Shown: in pieces, positions 1 through 11,102 of the stretch | Layout: the number at the start of each line of letters is the position of its first letter | How positions within the stretch are numbered: the first letter of the stretch is position 1 | Assembly: GCF_018873765.1 (NCBI RefSeq) | Contig: NC_057918.1 | Coordinates: forward strand, 10,052,862-10,116,861 | DNA from: Telopea speciosissima | Taxonomy: Eukaryota > Streptophyta > Magnoliopsida > Proteales > Proteaceae | Direction: 5' to 3' | DNA length: 64,000 nucleotides | Notes under the pieces: generated by a model | Databases searched by the model: none | What the model was told of the DNA's origin: nothing | What the model saw: only the letters and a program-made list of their open reading frames with translations | Position numbers and translations under genes: made by a program

Positions 1-515
1 GCGCAATGACTCACCCATATCGGTCATATAACAAGTAGTAATAACAAGGATTTGTGACCAGTAAAACTAAAATGAATGGTCAGATGGTCCAACTTTGATA
101 TCTGAATTGGGCCCACATAGAAAACCTGTAAGATTTGGGTTAGAAAAAAAGCGAGTAAGACATTAGAAAAAAACAGACTTAACCCAATCAAATTAAATGA
201 GATCGCCATTCGCCAGGTAAGGGATGAGATTTAAAAAAATATATTTTTAGGTGTCACTATGTCTAGTGGAGTATAATATTTCACTATTTACCTCTTTGTA
301 GTATTTTTTTTATTTTTTTAATAGAATTACCTCTTTATAGTACATGGATTAATCTATTGTAACAGAGGATCTCAATTCCCACATACATCTTAATGGTCAA
401 ATTTTAGTCCAAAGCAAGTAAGGAAAGTTGTTTAAACCCTTATTCAAAGTTCTAATAAAATTATCAAAATAACATCAAATGGAAATGAATATAAAATACA
501 AAATGGTATCTTTTG
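1..515. other. AT-rich intergenic DNA, nothing recognised
   Basis: No reading frame with recognisable protein similarity and no clear repeat structure was seen. The stretch ends at the poly(T) that begins a minus-strand LINE tail. Confidence 0.5.
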
Positions 516-866
516 TCAAATTTTTTTTTTTTTTTTTTTTGATAAATATAAACTTTATTGCATAAAAAGAAAAAGAAAAAGGAAGAAAGGGGAGAATATA
601 CAAAGAGAAATAGCTACACAACCTTTCCAAAGACAACCCCCAAGTGACAGGCTACAGCCTCTGATAAAACAAAGCCTAACCAGGCCATAAGACAACCCAA
701 GAGAAAACACAATACCATCTAAGAGTGGGGAGGGGGGGGGGGGGACAATCCCATAGAACATGGAAGCCCCAATTTGCCCCAATTTGCCCCAATTTCTAAC
801 AAGAAGGGTAGCGGAAGATGATTCTTTCCCTCTGAAGATCACATCTTTGCAGCGATTAATCATATC
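516..866 (-). mobile_element. 5'-truncated LINE 3' end with poly(A)
   Basis: A run of about 20 T at 519-540 is the poly(A) tail of a minus-strand retroposon. Just inside it the minus strand reads an AATAAA-like signal and a Phe/Leu-rich carboxyl end typical of plant L1 tails. The minus frame 555-863 opens with MINRCKDVIFRGKESS, which resembles the end of plant L1 ORF2, but this is a weak match. A G homopolymer interrupts it at 732-744, and CCCCAATTTG is tandemly repeated near 765-795. I found no clean target-site duplication. The same tail architecture recurs at 34199, 44528 and 58711. Confidence 0.55.
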
Positions 867-2169
867 GAGTCGGATATCTTCAACAATGTCTAATGAATGA
901 CTTACATAAATGCAGTACTAGTATACCTCATATGTGTCTATTGTAGGTAATTTAAAGTATACCTAACTCTGTACAAGACTTGGTACTCCATTTGCAGTGG
1001 AAATATTGGAATGATTCTTGAAAGATCGTTATTCCACTTTAGATGTAGAAGTTGTGGCATGCTTTGAGGTTATCTCTCAAGCATCCTATTAGTCAGGACA
1101 TTTTTTGTGATAGATCTAAAGGTCATTCTGTATATTGAGAAGTTCATACAAATCTTCTGTGACAATACCGCGTTAGTTCACTTCTCTTACATATGTTCAA
1201 TGAATCTACACATTAAGATAAATTACAACACTGTTAAAGAAATTGTTTGGAACCATCGAGTAACAATAGAACAAGTTGGCAATGGAAAATGTTTGACCTT
1301 TCCAAAAAGGAAGGAAAGAAAAAGTATAAAAAAAGGTATGTCTTGATCATGTGGGTCATATGAACTATTTAAATCACTATGTGTCTAATATTTGTTTAAT
1401 CATTGGTATGTATATTTAATGATTCCAACCTTATAGATTTTTGTCATTTATTTGATTTGCACAAATAAAATTTGAAATTCACTTATAAGACAAAATGCAA
1501 TATAGTTTGGACCTAGAAATAACCGTGGGGTTGTTTCAAAATTAACAATTGACTGATTTTTTTAAAGTTGAAGCTTTCCACAGGAGAAAAAAAATGGGGA
1601 AGGCTGGATATGCCACCAGCTTTTGATAATCTAGCGACATACACCAATCACAGGGTTGGACACAAGAGGGCAATCGGATCTTTTCCAAAAAGGGAAGAAA
1701 GAGGATGACACATGTTCGACATCGTAGCAGTGTGCCTAAACTTTTTCAAAAAAAGAAAGAAGAAAAAAGCTCATTATAATACATGAAAGATAGTGACTTA
1801 CATATTAGACATTACAATGTGATCATACATCAAGTTTACAATTCAAGACACAATTTGGAGTCCATGTGATATTTTGGACCAATTAGAAGAATGTTCGTGA
1901 ACATGGCCGTTCCTTACCCCTTTAACCAACAACTGTTGTGTTCGGTAACTTGAGGCTCAAGGAGTATCAACTAGATAAAAGGGTCATCCTCATGTCACAT
2001 TACAAAAAGGTGCCATCTCATTCCCACTACATTGATGGAAGAAGTTGTAAAAGGAGATGGTCTTAAAATATCATATGGTTCTGTCTTCGCAAGAAATGAT
2101 TTAGAGTTGAAGAAGCACCATTACCCTCTTACCTTGTAAGAGAAGAGAAGAAACCCATTGTTAAAAGAC

Positions 2170-2440
2170 AATGTTAAGTAATTTTTAATTTTTTTTTCGG
2201 TAAATTGAAATTCTTTCATATGATAGTGAAAGAACATAATGAAAAAAACAGCTTTAAAATATAATGACAAATATAAAATATCTTCCACAATTGATTGGAC
2301 AGCTAAAAAAACATTTGATGATCATCTCATAATAGGTGTTGAACGAATTCACGACAATCCAATTCCACTAGTAAATCCTTAATTAATTGTTAATGCTTAC
2401 ATTAAGGGTCCTGAGCAAGAATTACCTGGACATCGATTCA
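2170..2440 (-). mobile_element. Degenerate LINE RNase H fragment (block 1 copy)
   Basis: Homologous to the better preserved minus-strand fragment at 10735-11102, with a shared stretch around AATTCCACTAGTAAAT. The coding sense is lost here. Its presence in both blocks dates it before the duplication. Confidence 0.5.
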
Positions 2441-3189
2441 TAGCCATTTCAATTAGCCACGATTCTTTGTGGGGTCCTGGAAAAAACCTAGACGACCCCT
2501 GGTCTTCTTCCACACATAAAACAAAAAAAAGGCTTGCAAACTGGTCAACCAAACAATGCCTGAAACCGGTGACTCGACATTAACATACTAGTCAATGGAA
2601 TCTCTCTCTCTCACTTTCTCTTTCTCTCGAGTTGTTTTTAGTGGTTAAGTTATGTTTTACTTGACTTGGCACTTGCAAGGAATTGCATTTGAACGATTAA
2701 TTTAAGATTATTTCAAAATAAGATAATGATTATAAAGTAAATGAACATAAACTAATGAAATACAGTACTAAAGGCATAGGCATGTTTTCTTATAAATTAA
2801 AAGAAAAAAAAGAAGAAAGAAATAAGCATTTTTTTCTCATATAAAAATAAAAAGAAAAAAGACAGGCGCATGTATCATCTTGTGTGCATTTGTTTGCTTA
2901 TGCTATAAGGGTCATGTTTTGTCATTAATCACAATTAGTTACATTGAATCTATCACTATATCAAATTTTATATTTGGAGATGAGTTATTTGCATAGATTT
3001 GAAAATTTTCTGTCTTATATAATAATGTTAAATTGTATAATTAATCTTTAAAAAGACCAACTGCATATGCACGCAATCAGGGGACAGTCATAATATACGC
3101 AGTTTTATCCTTGTTTTGTTGAGAGGTTGTTTCCAAAGACTTGAACGCATGTTCACTTGGTCACAATGGAATAACCTAACCATTGCTCC

Positions 3190-3619
3190 TAGGGTGCAAG
3201 TTGTCGCCCCGACCAACAGTCGGTTGAGATATGCGGGCGGTTAGTCTTAAATTTTGACCCAGTCGGGTGGTGGGTTAGGTTGAGGCAGCGGCACTGAGAC
3301 TTGATTTAAGTTATCTATAAAATATATATTGATATAATATATACATTATAAACTTTAAATGTCACCTATATTTTTTATATAATATATTATATATAGCAAT
3401 AAGTGATATAATACTTTTATTATAGTGTTATTTTAGTAATTTGATAATGTTCTCCGACCCATCCCCATGCATTTCTTTTCCTCCCATGATCGCATCGATC
3501 CCCGCCCCCGAGGGGATCGGTTGATTTCTGCCTTGAGTCGGGTCGGTCGGGCCTAGCTAAGGGACTTAGGGTTGGCTAGGGTTCTATAAAGCCCGCCCAA
3601 CCCGACTGTTGTAGCCCTA
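3190..3619. mobile_element. hAT-like MITE, block 1 only
   Basis: A roughly 430-bp insertion absent from the matching place in block 2 (near 12495). It starts TAGGGTGCAAGTTG and ends ACTGTTGTAGCCCTA, so the ends are imperfect inverted repeats. The 8 bases before it (ATTGCTCC, 3182-3189) and after it (ATTGTACC, 3620-3627) match 6 of 8 and fit a diverged target-site duplication. The 8-bp length and TAGGG ends fit non-autonomous hAT elements; the assignment is inference. Confidence 0.6.
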
Positions 3620-3911
3620 ATTGTACCAAAGTTTAGCCTCTATTATTCTATATCTTATAGAATTCATGAAAGGAATACTCTTGACAAATTGACCGATCGT
3701 ATTTGGGTCTTTGTGCATAAATTTTTTGAATCAGATTACCATTCATCATGACATGCTTATTAGTTGTTACATAATTCTTTGAATCCTCTTATGGTTAGGG
3801 TTTTAAAACGCATAATGGGAGCAGAAGCCATCAATGCCGATTCTGATTTGATTTGGATTGGAATCATCTTGAATCAGTCTGATAAATAACTCTAGAAACA
3901 ACAGATATAAG

Positions 3912-4207
3912 TAAGGTGTGAAAAGCAAACTGAAATCAAATCGAATCGGTAAAACCGAAATCGTGAAATCATTTAATAAATGGTTCGATTATGATTTCAA
4001 AATTGAGATCATTTAGTTAAATAGTTTTAACTAAACCAAACCGTTTAACACTCATAAATGTATCAAAATCAAACAGAAACCATTTACCTAATCGAACCAG
4101 TTAAAATAGAAACCGTGAAACCATTTAATAAATGGTTCGATTATGATTTTACAATTGAAACTATTTAATTAAACGATTTGAATCGAATCGAACCATTTAA
4201 CACCCTT
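3912..4207. mobile_element. MITE with 9-bp target-site duplication, block 1 only
   Basis: Flanked by perfect AGATATAAG repeats at 3903-3911 and 4208-4216; block 2 carries the empty site near 12740. The ends (TAAGGTGTGAAAAGC and, on the other strand, AAGGGTGTTAAATGG) are imperfect inverted repeats. Inside, a segment of about 70 bp around TTTAATAAATGGTTCGATTA occurs twice in direct orientation about 155 bp apart. A 9-bp duplication suggests Mutator-like mobilisation. Confidence 0.75.
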
Positions 4208-4595
4208 AGATATAAGAATATTCCAATAATTCTGGAGTTTTTACCCAGCTATCGACCATTTGACCTCCGATTCCAATCTAAATCGAACGATTCGTTCCAA
4301 TTTGCAAATTCTTGAAACCCTGCTTATGATAAACTCAGGTTGCTGAACACAATCCATCACACGACAAATTGAATTATTAATGAGACATTGACTCATTGTA
4401 GACCAACCAATTGGGGGTAATAAAATAATATTAATTTCGATCGACAAGAAATAGAAAACTGAATCTTTCCTCGTATTAAAATCGATTGTTTTCGTCGATT
4501 GGAAAACTACTTGTCTTTAATAAATCCCACCTAATACAGTTTCTTCTGCGTTGAATATTTCAATCCAAAAAGAAAGTGTTGAATATGAAGATAGC

Positions 4596-4850
4596 TTAAG
4601 CCCCGATGGCTTTTTTATTCACAACATGCTTTGAGGTATGGTATCGGATCCCCAGATATGGCCGATACTGAACGGTTTTGAAGGTGATCGATATCGATAC
4701 CATATCAGTGGAATGGTACGGATAAAGGGTAAAATAGTTAAGAAAATCCATTTTTAAGGAAGTAAACTTGTCTGATACAGTCGATCCATGCCGATATTGT
4801 ATCGGTATCATATCGGTTTTGAAAATGACCAATAATCGATCCGATAACGT
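4596..4850. repeat. Degenerate GATACCG/TATCGG-rich repeat
   Basis: Dense with GATACC, TATCGG and ATCGATAC words, like the interiors of the elements at 28237, 29772 and 61730. No clean ends were found, so this is a related or decayed repeat, not a placed element. Confidence 0.35.
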
Positions 4851-4894
4851 GCACTATAACTATGATTTCCAAGGATGAATTATGTTTTAATTAG

Positions 4895-5018
4895 GAGAGA
4901 TTGAACGCCACCCGGTCACGCCAAACACGTAGCCCCTACACTTGACACAAGGGGTGCGTGAAATGCTTGCCACACCTTAGCCATTTCTGGGGTTTTAGGG
5001 GGTGGCGTTCTCTTTCCC
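4895..5018. mobile_element. Short MITE predating the duplication (block 1 copy)
   Basis: A 124-bp element between perfect TTTAATTAG repeats at 4886-4894 and 5019-5027. One end reads GAACGCCACCC and the other GGGTGGCGTTC, so it is a terminal inverted repeat. A relative occupies the same place in block 2 (about 13125-13300). Partial relatives sit near 21233 and 46183. Confidence 0.7.
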
Positions 5019-5559
5019 TTTAATTAGACACTAAAAACTTGAGAATCACTAGATACGAATTGTTGAATTCTTTTCTAATCAAATTACTATTCATATTGGA
5101 ATCGGTTAATTCTGATTTATATAGTATAAGGAATCGGTATCAGATCCATCGAATTCCCCTGATTGAATTGATAACGGTTAAGGACAATTCCGATTCTGGG
5201 CCGATCCCCTGTTGATGGTTCAGTACAAATACAAGGTAAAAGAAGTCTTAAAATAGAAATTAAATAAAAACCTGAGGTAACCTATCCAATCTGGCCAGTA
5301 CAAGGCACTCTGAATTGGCATCGGATTGGTATCACTGAGGTTATCAAATTCCTAAAAGCTTGGGCAGACGATCTTTGGATAGGCAAGGTTGGCTATTTAG
5401 AATAATTTCAACCAGTCAACTTGTTTTTCCTTGCTCGACAAGCAATTCTCAAGTCAAGTCGAGTTGCCGCAAGTCTCCAGTAGACGATAACATGTACGTT
5501 ATCAACCCGTCTCCGACGCTAGAAGATTTTTCAAAGTTCGGTTCCTCTGCACATACCAA

Positions 5560-5785
5560 TAGGTGAACATGGATGCAGATCCTCTATGGTGCACTGCCCC
5601 TAGTGGCCTGAGTGGAGTAGATTGAGCCATGTGCACAAAGACCACTTTACCCCTGCCTAAATGACTTGCTCGAGTGGGGGTAAGGTGATTATTGTCCACA
5701 CACAGCTTAGTCTGCGCTGCACAAATCGTTACAAGTAACTGCACCGCAGAGCATCTGTGTTGAGGTGAACATACCTGTGAGAGCC
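5560..5785. mobile_element. Inverted-repeat insertion upstream of gene A
   Basis: The stretch beginning GGTGAACATGGATGCAGATC has an imperfect inverted counterpart near 5745-5780 ending GAGGTGAACATACC. Block 2 has no equivalent before gene B, so the distal promoters of A and B differ. The exact ends are uncertain. Confidence 0.4.
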
Positions 5786-6214
5786 AATCATCTGTCCTAT
5801 TTTTACCATTTACAAGGGGAGGAAGGAGTTTTACGAAAACAAAATTAAAATGTAATTGGGTTTGATATGTACGTTCACCTGTTTATTTGTACTTGCAGAT
5901 CATCATCATCACATGTTTATTTTGTTTTTATAAATACCCATTCTTCCCTTGTACATGATAAAAATAGGACAGGTGGTTACCTATCCCATGTCAGTCCACC
6001 TGCATGTACGGAGGAATCAAGCTCAGAAGCATGGATACGTTGAACTCTCTTCTCCAGCGTTCGGTTTCTCTGATGGACCCCACATCCAAGAAACTACGAA
6101 GCTCTTACCCTACACAAGCGACGCAAAGGAAGATGTGAGGAAAATGGCAACATTACCTTCACCAGTTCACCCCTTTTGCCCTTTCTTTAACTGCGCTCTT
6201 CTCTCCCCACTCTT

Positions 6215-6223
6215 TATAAAAGG
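6215..6223 (+). promoter_or_regulatory. TATA box of AAA-ATPase A
   Basis: TATAAAAGG lies 78 bp before the ATG at 6293, which predicts transcription starting near 6245 and a short purine-rich 5' leader. The same box sits 80 bp before gene B. Similarity between the A and B promoters extends from here back to about 6079/13922. Confidence 0.75.
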
Positions 6224-6292
6224 ATCAGCAGCTTTCCAGACCACACCCACTGTATTCATTCATTCAAGAAAGAGAAGGAGAAGAAGGAAAAG

Positions 6293-7855
6293 ATGATGAT
6301 GATGACGGGAGAGTTATGGACGAGCTTAAGCTCAACAGCCGCGGCTATAATGTTCGGTTGGGCTCTTTTCCAGCAATACTTTCCCTACCAACTCCGAGAA
6401 TACTTCAGTAAATATGGCCTTCAATTCGTAACCATTTTCTACCCATACATCCAAATCACCTTCCATGAGTACACCGCCCAGCGCTTCAAGCGCAGTGAGG
6501 TCTACTCCACCATCGAAGCCTATCTCATCTCCAACTCATCCAAGCGCGCAAAGCGTCTCAAGGCCGATGCTGGTAAGGACGCTCGCAACCTTGTACTCAG
6601 CATGGATGACCACGAAGAGGTCACCGACGATTTCCAAGGCATCAAATTTTGGTGGTCTTCCAACAAAACCGTCACCAAGACTCCTTCATTCTCTTTCTAT
6701 CCGGCCTCCGACGGTTCGCGCTACTACAAACTCACCTTCCACAAGCGCTACAGGGAATTCGTCACTGCCACTTACCTCAACCATGTCATGGAAGAAGGCA
6801 AAGCTGTCGGAAAGAGAAACCGGCAGCGGAAACTCTACACCAACAACAAGAGTGATGACTGGTACGGCTGGAAGAAAACGGTGTGGAGTCATGTGGTGTT
6901 CGAGCACCCTTCCACGTTTCAGACTCTGGCGATGGAACCCGAGAAGAAGAAGGATATCATGGACGACCTCATTAATTTCAGTAAGAGCAAAGACTACTAC
7001 AAGAAGATTGGTAAGGCTTGGAAGCGAGGCTACTTGTTGTACGGCCCTCCCGGAACTGGCAAGTCTTCTATGATTGCCTCCATGGCTAATCTCTTGGATT
7101 ATGACATCTATGATCTCGAATTGACGGCCGTGAAGGACAATACGGAGCTGCGGAAGCTACTGATCGAGACTAGTAGCAAATCGATCATCGTGATTGAAGA
7201 CATTGATTGCTCTCTTGATCTAACTGGTCAAAGGAAGGATAAGAAGAAGGAGGAAGAGGATAAAAAGGAAGGGGAAGGAGTCCCAGAAGCCGTTAAAAAG
7301 GAAGAAGAGAAGAAAAAGGATTCGGATAGCAAAGTAACTCTATCTGGGCTTCTCAATTTCATTGACGGGCTCTGGTCGGCCTGCGGAGGAGAGAGGCTCA
7401 TCGTGTTCACCACAAACTATGTGGAGAAATTGGACCCAGCTCTCATAAGGAGGGGTCGGATGGACAAACACATAGAGATGTCGTACTGCAAGTACGAAGG
7501 GTTCAAGGTGTTGGCCAAGAATTATTTGGACTTGGATTCACACCCTCTGTTCGAGACGATTCATGGATTGATGGACGAAACCCAGATCACTCCGGCAGAC
7601 GTTGCAGAGAATTTGATGCCCAAATCCTTGGGGAAAAATGCCAAGGAGGACTGCCTGGAGGCACTGATCCGTGCTCTCCAAGTGGCTAAAGAAGAAGCGA
7701 GAGTTAAGGCCGCCGAGGAAGCATTAGCAGCGGCAAGCAGAGAGGAGGGGCCTTCCGCGACTACCAAACAAGCACAAGACAAGGAATCGTCGTTGACCAT
7801 AAATGAAGACAAAGAGGCCGAGTCGACCCAATTGGTAAAAAACAATACGGATTAA
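6293..7855 (+). CDS. AAA-ATPase A, AATP1/ASD-like (BCS1-like family)
   Basis: Single-exon gene for a 520-residue protein; family members are usually 450-530 residues. A hydrophobic segment at about residues 10-28 (STAAAIMFGWALFQQY) is the likely membrane anchor. The plant AAA-ATPase N-terminal domain follows (about 25-120), then the AAA domain: Walker A GPPGTGKSS at 251-259, Walker B IIVIEDIDCSL at 298-308, sensor-1 region IVFTTNYVE from 370, and RRGRMD from 386. A Lys/Glu-rich insert (about 313-345) separates Walker B from sensor 1, as in Arabidopsis At5g40010 and At3g28580. Such proteins hydrolyse ATP; relatives are membrane-bound in mitochondria or the ER and are linked to stress or seed phenotypes. 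Substrates are not known from sequence. Four in-frame ATGs open the gene (6293, 6296, 6299, 6302); the first is used here. All catalytic motifs are intact, so it is probably functional. Confidence 0.95.
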   Translation: MMMMTGELWTSLSSTAAAIMFGWALFQQYFPYQLREYFSKYGLQFVTIFYPYIQITFHEYTAQRFKRSEVYSTIEAYLISNSSKRAKRLKADAGKDARNLVLSMDDHEEVTDDFQGIKFWWSSNKTVTKTPSFSFYPASDGSRYYKLTFHKRYREFVTATYLNHVMEEGKAVGKRNRQRKLYTNNKSDDWYGWKKTVWSHVVFEHPSTFQTLAMEPEKKKDIMDDLINFSKSKDYYKKIGKAWKRGYLLYGPPGTGKSSMIASMANLLDYDIYDLELTAVKDNTELRKLLIETSSKSIIVIEDIDCSLDLTGQRKDKKKEEEDKKEGEGVPEAVKKEEEKKKDSDSKVTLSGLLNFIDGLWSACGGERLIVFTTNYVEKLDPALIRRGRMDKHIEMSYCKYEGFKVLAKNYLDLDSHPLFETIHGLMDETQITPADVAENLMPKSLGKNAKEDCLEALIRALQVAKEEARVKAAEEALAAASREEGPSATTKQAQDKESSLTINEDKEAESTQLVKNNTD

Positions 7856-8010
7856 AGAGAGAATCAGACCGGACCAACTACCACTAGGAACTCCAAACCG
7901 TTCCTGTCTTGCCGTGTTTCAATTTAGAATGTGTGGATGCATGTTATATTGAATGGGCTCAATGTCTGTTACCAAAAAAGCAATGGGCTCAATGTCAGTA
8001 TTCTTTGTTT

Positions 8011-8016
8011 AATAAA
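8011..8016 (+). terminator. Likely poly(A) signal of gene A
   Basis: AATAAA lies 156 bp after the stop. The surrounding 3' flank is conserved downstream of gene C, where the hexamer reads AATAAG at 19587-19592. Gene B lacks this flank. Confidence 0.5.
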
Positions 8017-8635
8017 GTGGCCCACGTTGCACTTAACTACTTAAGTGTGCAATTGGGTTTTGAATTGGTTATTTTGGTTCGACTTCTGTTCAGTTCTAAA
8101 AGGAATGGATTCTATGGCATAAAATCAAGTATTGAGAACTTGTTGAATTTTCAGATGGAGTCTAAAATAAATAAATAAAAATCTCGTTGGTTATATAGAG
8201 TGATACAAGAAGATGATATTAATTATAAAGAAAATTGTTACTCCTTTTTTTAAAAAAAAATAAAAAATCGTTGTGAATTGTTATGGTACTAGTACTTCAT
8301 TTTGATTGGGAAATGCATCAAGTGGATGTTAAAATGGAATTCCTAAATAGTGACTTTATGGGGAAAGTGTACATGATAAACCTAATGTTTTTCATCAGAT
8401 AATGGAGATCATTTAGTTTGCAAACTTAAGAAATTAATATATAGATTAAAACGGATTTCTCGACAATGGTATTTACTTTGAGTTGGGATTATTTGATGAG
8501 ATGAAACAGTTTTTGACATGTAACTTTGACAAAGCATATAAGTGAAACCTTCTATATTTAAGCATAGAGATTCATCGTTAAGGTTGTCCCAAAGAATATA
8601 TATTATCAAAGTACTAAAATGTTTTGGGATAAAAT

Positions 8636-8898
8636 TAGGGCTATAAATAAGATCAGATTCGGCTCAAATAGTGCTATATCCGCATCCGCATCCGATTAGC
8701 TATCGGACGGATTCGGATAGTGCTAAACGGATACGGATACGGACGGATATGGATCGAATATTTTATCCGTTTACATGTAAATATAGCTTTTTGGATAGCT
8801 ATAGCCTATCCGTATCCGCATCCGTTTAGCTTTCGGATGGATTCGGATAATGCTAAACGGATACGAAAACGGATTTCGACTATTCATTTACACCCCTA
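8636..8898. mobile_element. hAT-like MITE with 8-bp target-site duplication
   Basis: A 263-bp element between perfect GATAAAAT repeats (8628-8635 and 8899-8906). It begins TAGGGCTATAAAT and ends ATTTACACCCCTA, an imperfect inverted repeat. The interior is an inverted array of CGGATACGGATA / TATCCGCATCC words. It lies 30-40 bp before the start of block 2. Confidence 0.75.
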
Positions 8899-9892
8899 GA
8901 TAAAATACTGTTCATCAAGTTGAGTAAGAAACAATGTCTGATAAATGACTTACATAAATGTAGTACTAGTATACCTCATATGTGTCTGTTGTAGGCAATT
9001 TAATGTATACCTAACTCCGCAGAAGACTTGTTACTGCATTGCAATGGGAATATTTGATTAATTCCCGAAAGATTGTTTATTCCACTTTAGATGTAGAAGT
9101 TGTGGCATGATTTGAGGTTCTCTCAAGCATTATAGTAATCAAGGCATTTTTGTAATAGGACTTAAAAATCGTTCTGTATGTTGAGAAGCTAATATGAATC
9201 TTTGTGACAATACTGCGTTAGGTCACTTCTCTAACATGTCTTCAATGAGTCGACACATTAAGATAATATATACAACACTGTTAAAGAAGTTGTTTGGAAC
9301 GATGGAGAAACAATAGATCAAGTTAATTGGCAGTGGGAAATGTTTGACCTTACCACAAATGGAAGAAGAAAAAAGGCATGTGCGGATCATGTACCAACTA
9401 TGAATATCATTATATGTTTCTAATATTAGTTTAGTCATTGGTATGTATATTTGTTGATCCCAACCTTTAGATTTTTGTCATTTATTTGGTTTGCACAAAT
9501 AAAATTTGAAATACACCTATACACACAAAATGCAATTTAGTCTGGACCTAGAAATGATCATTGGGTTGATTTATTTTTTTTTTTATTTTAATATTTTTAT
9601 GAATCATTGGGTTGATTTAAAATTAACAATGGGCCGTTTTTTTAAGGTTGAAGCTTTCCACATGAGGGTTCGTTTTAAAAAAAAAGGGAGAAAGTTGGAT
9701 ATGTTGTCAGTTTTCGATAAGGTAGCGGCATACACTAATCATAAAGTTGGGTACAAGAAGGCAAGGGGGTCTATACCAAAGAGGGAGGAGAGGATGACAC
9801 ATGTTTGGCACCCTGACGGCGTGCCTAGTCTTTTTCAAGAAAACCAAATAAAAAAAAGCTTATTGTAATATATGAAAGGGAATAACTTATAT

Positions 9893-10062
9893 AGGGAAAA
9901 AGATCTCTGTTCGTGAGTGTGGCATACGCCAGCACTCCCATGAGTCTATCTCTCTCCTTCCCATGTGAAAAGACACTTGTGCCCCCTAATTTTAAGGAGG
10001 AGAGAGATAGACACATGGGAGTGCTGGCGTAGGCCACACTCCCGTACAGAAAACTGCTTCCC
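9893..10062. mobile_element. Foldback MITE, GAGTGTGGC family, block 2 only
   Basis: A 170-bp element between perfect ACTTATAT repeats (9885-9892, 10063-10070), absent from block 1 near 1795. Both ends read inward as GGGA...GAGTGTGGC.TACGCCAGCACTCC, so the element folds into one long hairpin. Relatives lie at 16870-16996 and 51871-52039, with fragments near 51237 and 52797. The 8-bp duplication suggests hAT mobilisation. Confidence 0.85.
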
Positions 10063-10310
10063 ACTTATATATTAGACATATACCATAATGATTCGTGGTT
10101 TAGAATTTTCATTTTGTACATAAAATAGTACATAAAGATTGAAAAGATGTTACAGTATGATCATACATCAAGTTTGCAATTCAAGACACAATTTTCCATG
10201 TGATATTATGGATCAATTTGAAGAATGTTTGTAGATATGACTCAACTACCATGTCACCCTTACCCATTTATCCAATAAATGTTGTGTTTGGTTACTTGAG
10301 TCTCAAGGAG

Positions 10311-10478
10311 GAATCGTTATCCCCTTCAATTTGTTGTCCGCTCAAATTCCTCCGATTCCTTACGTAAGGGGCGAAAATGACCATCCTACCTCCTATTCGA
10401 ACACACTGCCCAAGGCAAAGACCACTCCTCCTATTAGAGAAATTAGAGCGGACAAGAAATTGGAGGTGATAATTATTC
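10311..10478. mobile_element. MITE with 9-bp target-site duplication, block 2 only
   Basis: A 168-bp insertion between CTCAAGGAG (10302-10310) and CTCAAGAAG (10479-10487), 8 of 9 matching. Block 1 has a single intact site near 1957. The ends GAATCGTTATCCCCTTCAA and, on the other strand, GAATAATTATCACCTCCAA form the terminal inverted repeat; GTCCGCTC/GAGCGGAC lies inside. Mutator-like by duplication length. Confidence 0.75.
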
Positions 10479-10734
10479 CTCAAGAAGTATCAATTGGATA
10501 AAAGGGATATGTGTCATTACAAAAAGGTGCCCTCTCATTTCCACTACATTGACAGAAGAAGTGGTAGAAGGGAGATCAATGGTTTTAAAGTAACATATTG
10601 TTTTGTCTTGTCTTTGCAAGACAAGATGCGGAGTTTCCATCACACTTAGCCGTCTAAGACAAACTTGAAGCGCGACAACCCTCTTAGCTTGTAAAAGAAG
10701 AAACCCATTGTTAGAATATAATGTTAGGTAATTT

Positions 10735-11102
10735 TTTGATAAATTTAATTAATTTCATTCATTTGAGGGGGGAGAACGTGCTGTTGTAAAAATAAGTGGC
10801 TCTTTCAACTATGGAGTGGAATTTAATTAAACTATCATGCACGATACTTACAAAGTCATCCTTGCTAAAGTGTCAATACCAGAATTGATCTCCCTAGGAA
10901 TACAACAACAAGAATATGCTCTAAAATACAATGACAAATGTAGAATGTTTTCCACATCTGGTTGGGCCGTTAAAGGAACGTTTGATGATGCTCCCAACAG
11001 GTATTGAACGAGCTCATGACAGTCTAATTCCACTAGTAAATTCTTAAAACACTCGAAAATTACTTTCAACAAACCTCTTATGACCACCATTGTTTCTCCC
11101 AC
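10735..11102 (-). mobile_element. LINE 3' fragment with RNase H-like remnant
   Basis: The minus strand at 10848-11102 reads NLLVELDCHELVQYLL and, later, CCIPREINSGIDTLARM, the layout of the plant LINE RNase H domain (acidic strand followed by the PRE.N..D.LA end). Stops and the missing 5' part make it a fragment. It is present in decayed form in block 1 (2170-2440). Confidence 0.65.

Larger units (their letters stand above)
884..7875 (+). repeat. Segmental tandem duplication, block 1 (contains AAA-ATPase A)
   Basis: From about 884 this block aligns by eye with 8931 onward: shared landmarks include the ACTAGTATACCTCATATGTG stretch near 915 and 8966, the segment around 1860/10190, the 2600-3180/12060-12480 segment, 3770-3900/12600-12720, 5030-5480/13310-13660 and the whole gene. 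The offset is about 8.05 kb at the left end and 7.86 kb at the genes; private insertions and deletions in each block explain the drift. The right end is set at 7875, where gene B's copy loses similarity. Confidence 0.85.

Noticed and set aside
5949-6296. 115-residue plus frame before gene A
   Set aside because: It covers the promoter, TATA box and 5' leader of gene A; the end of the frame is translated purine-rich leader.
8690-8890. CRISPR-like spaced repeats (GGATACGGATA words)
   Set aside because: Spacing is irregular, units are inverted as well as direct, and the segment sits inside a MITE with target-site duplication in a plant genome.
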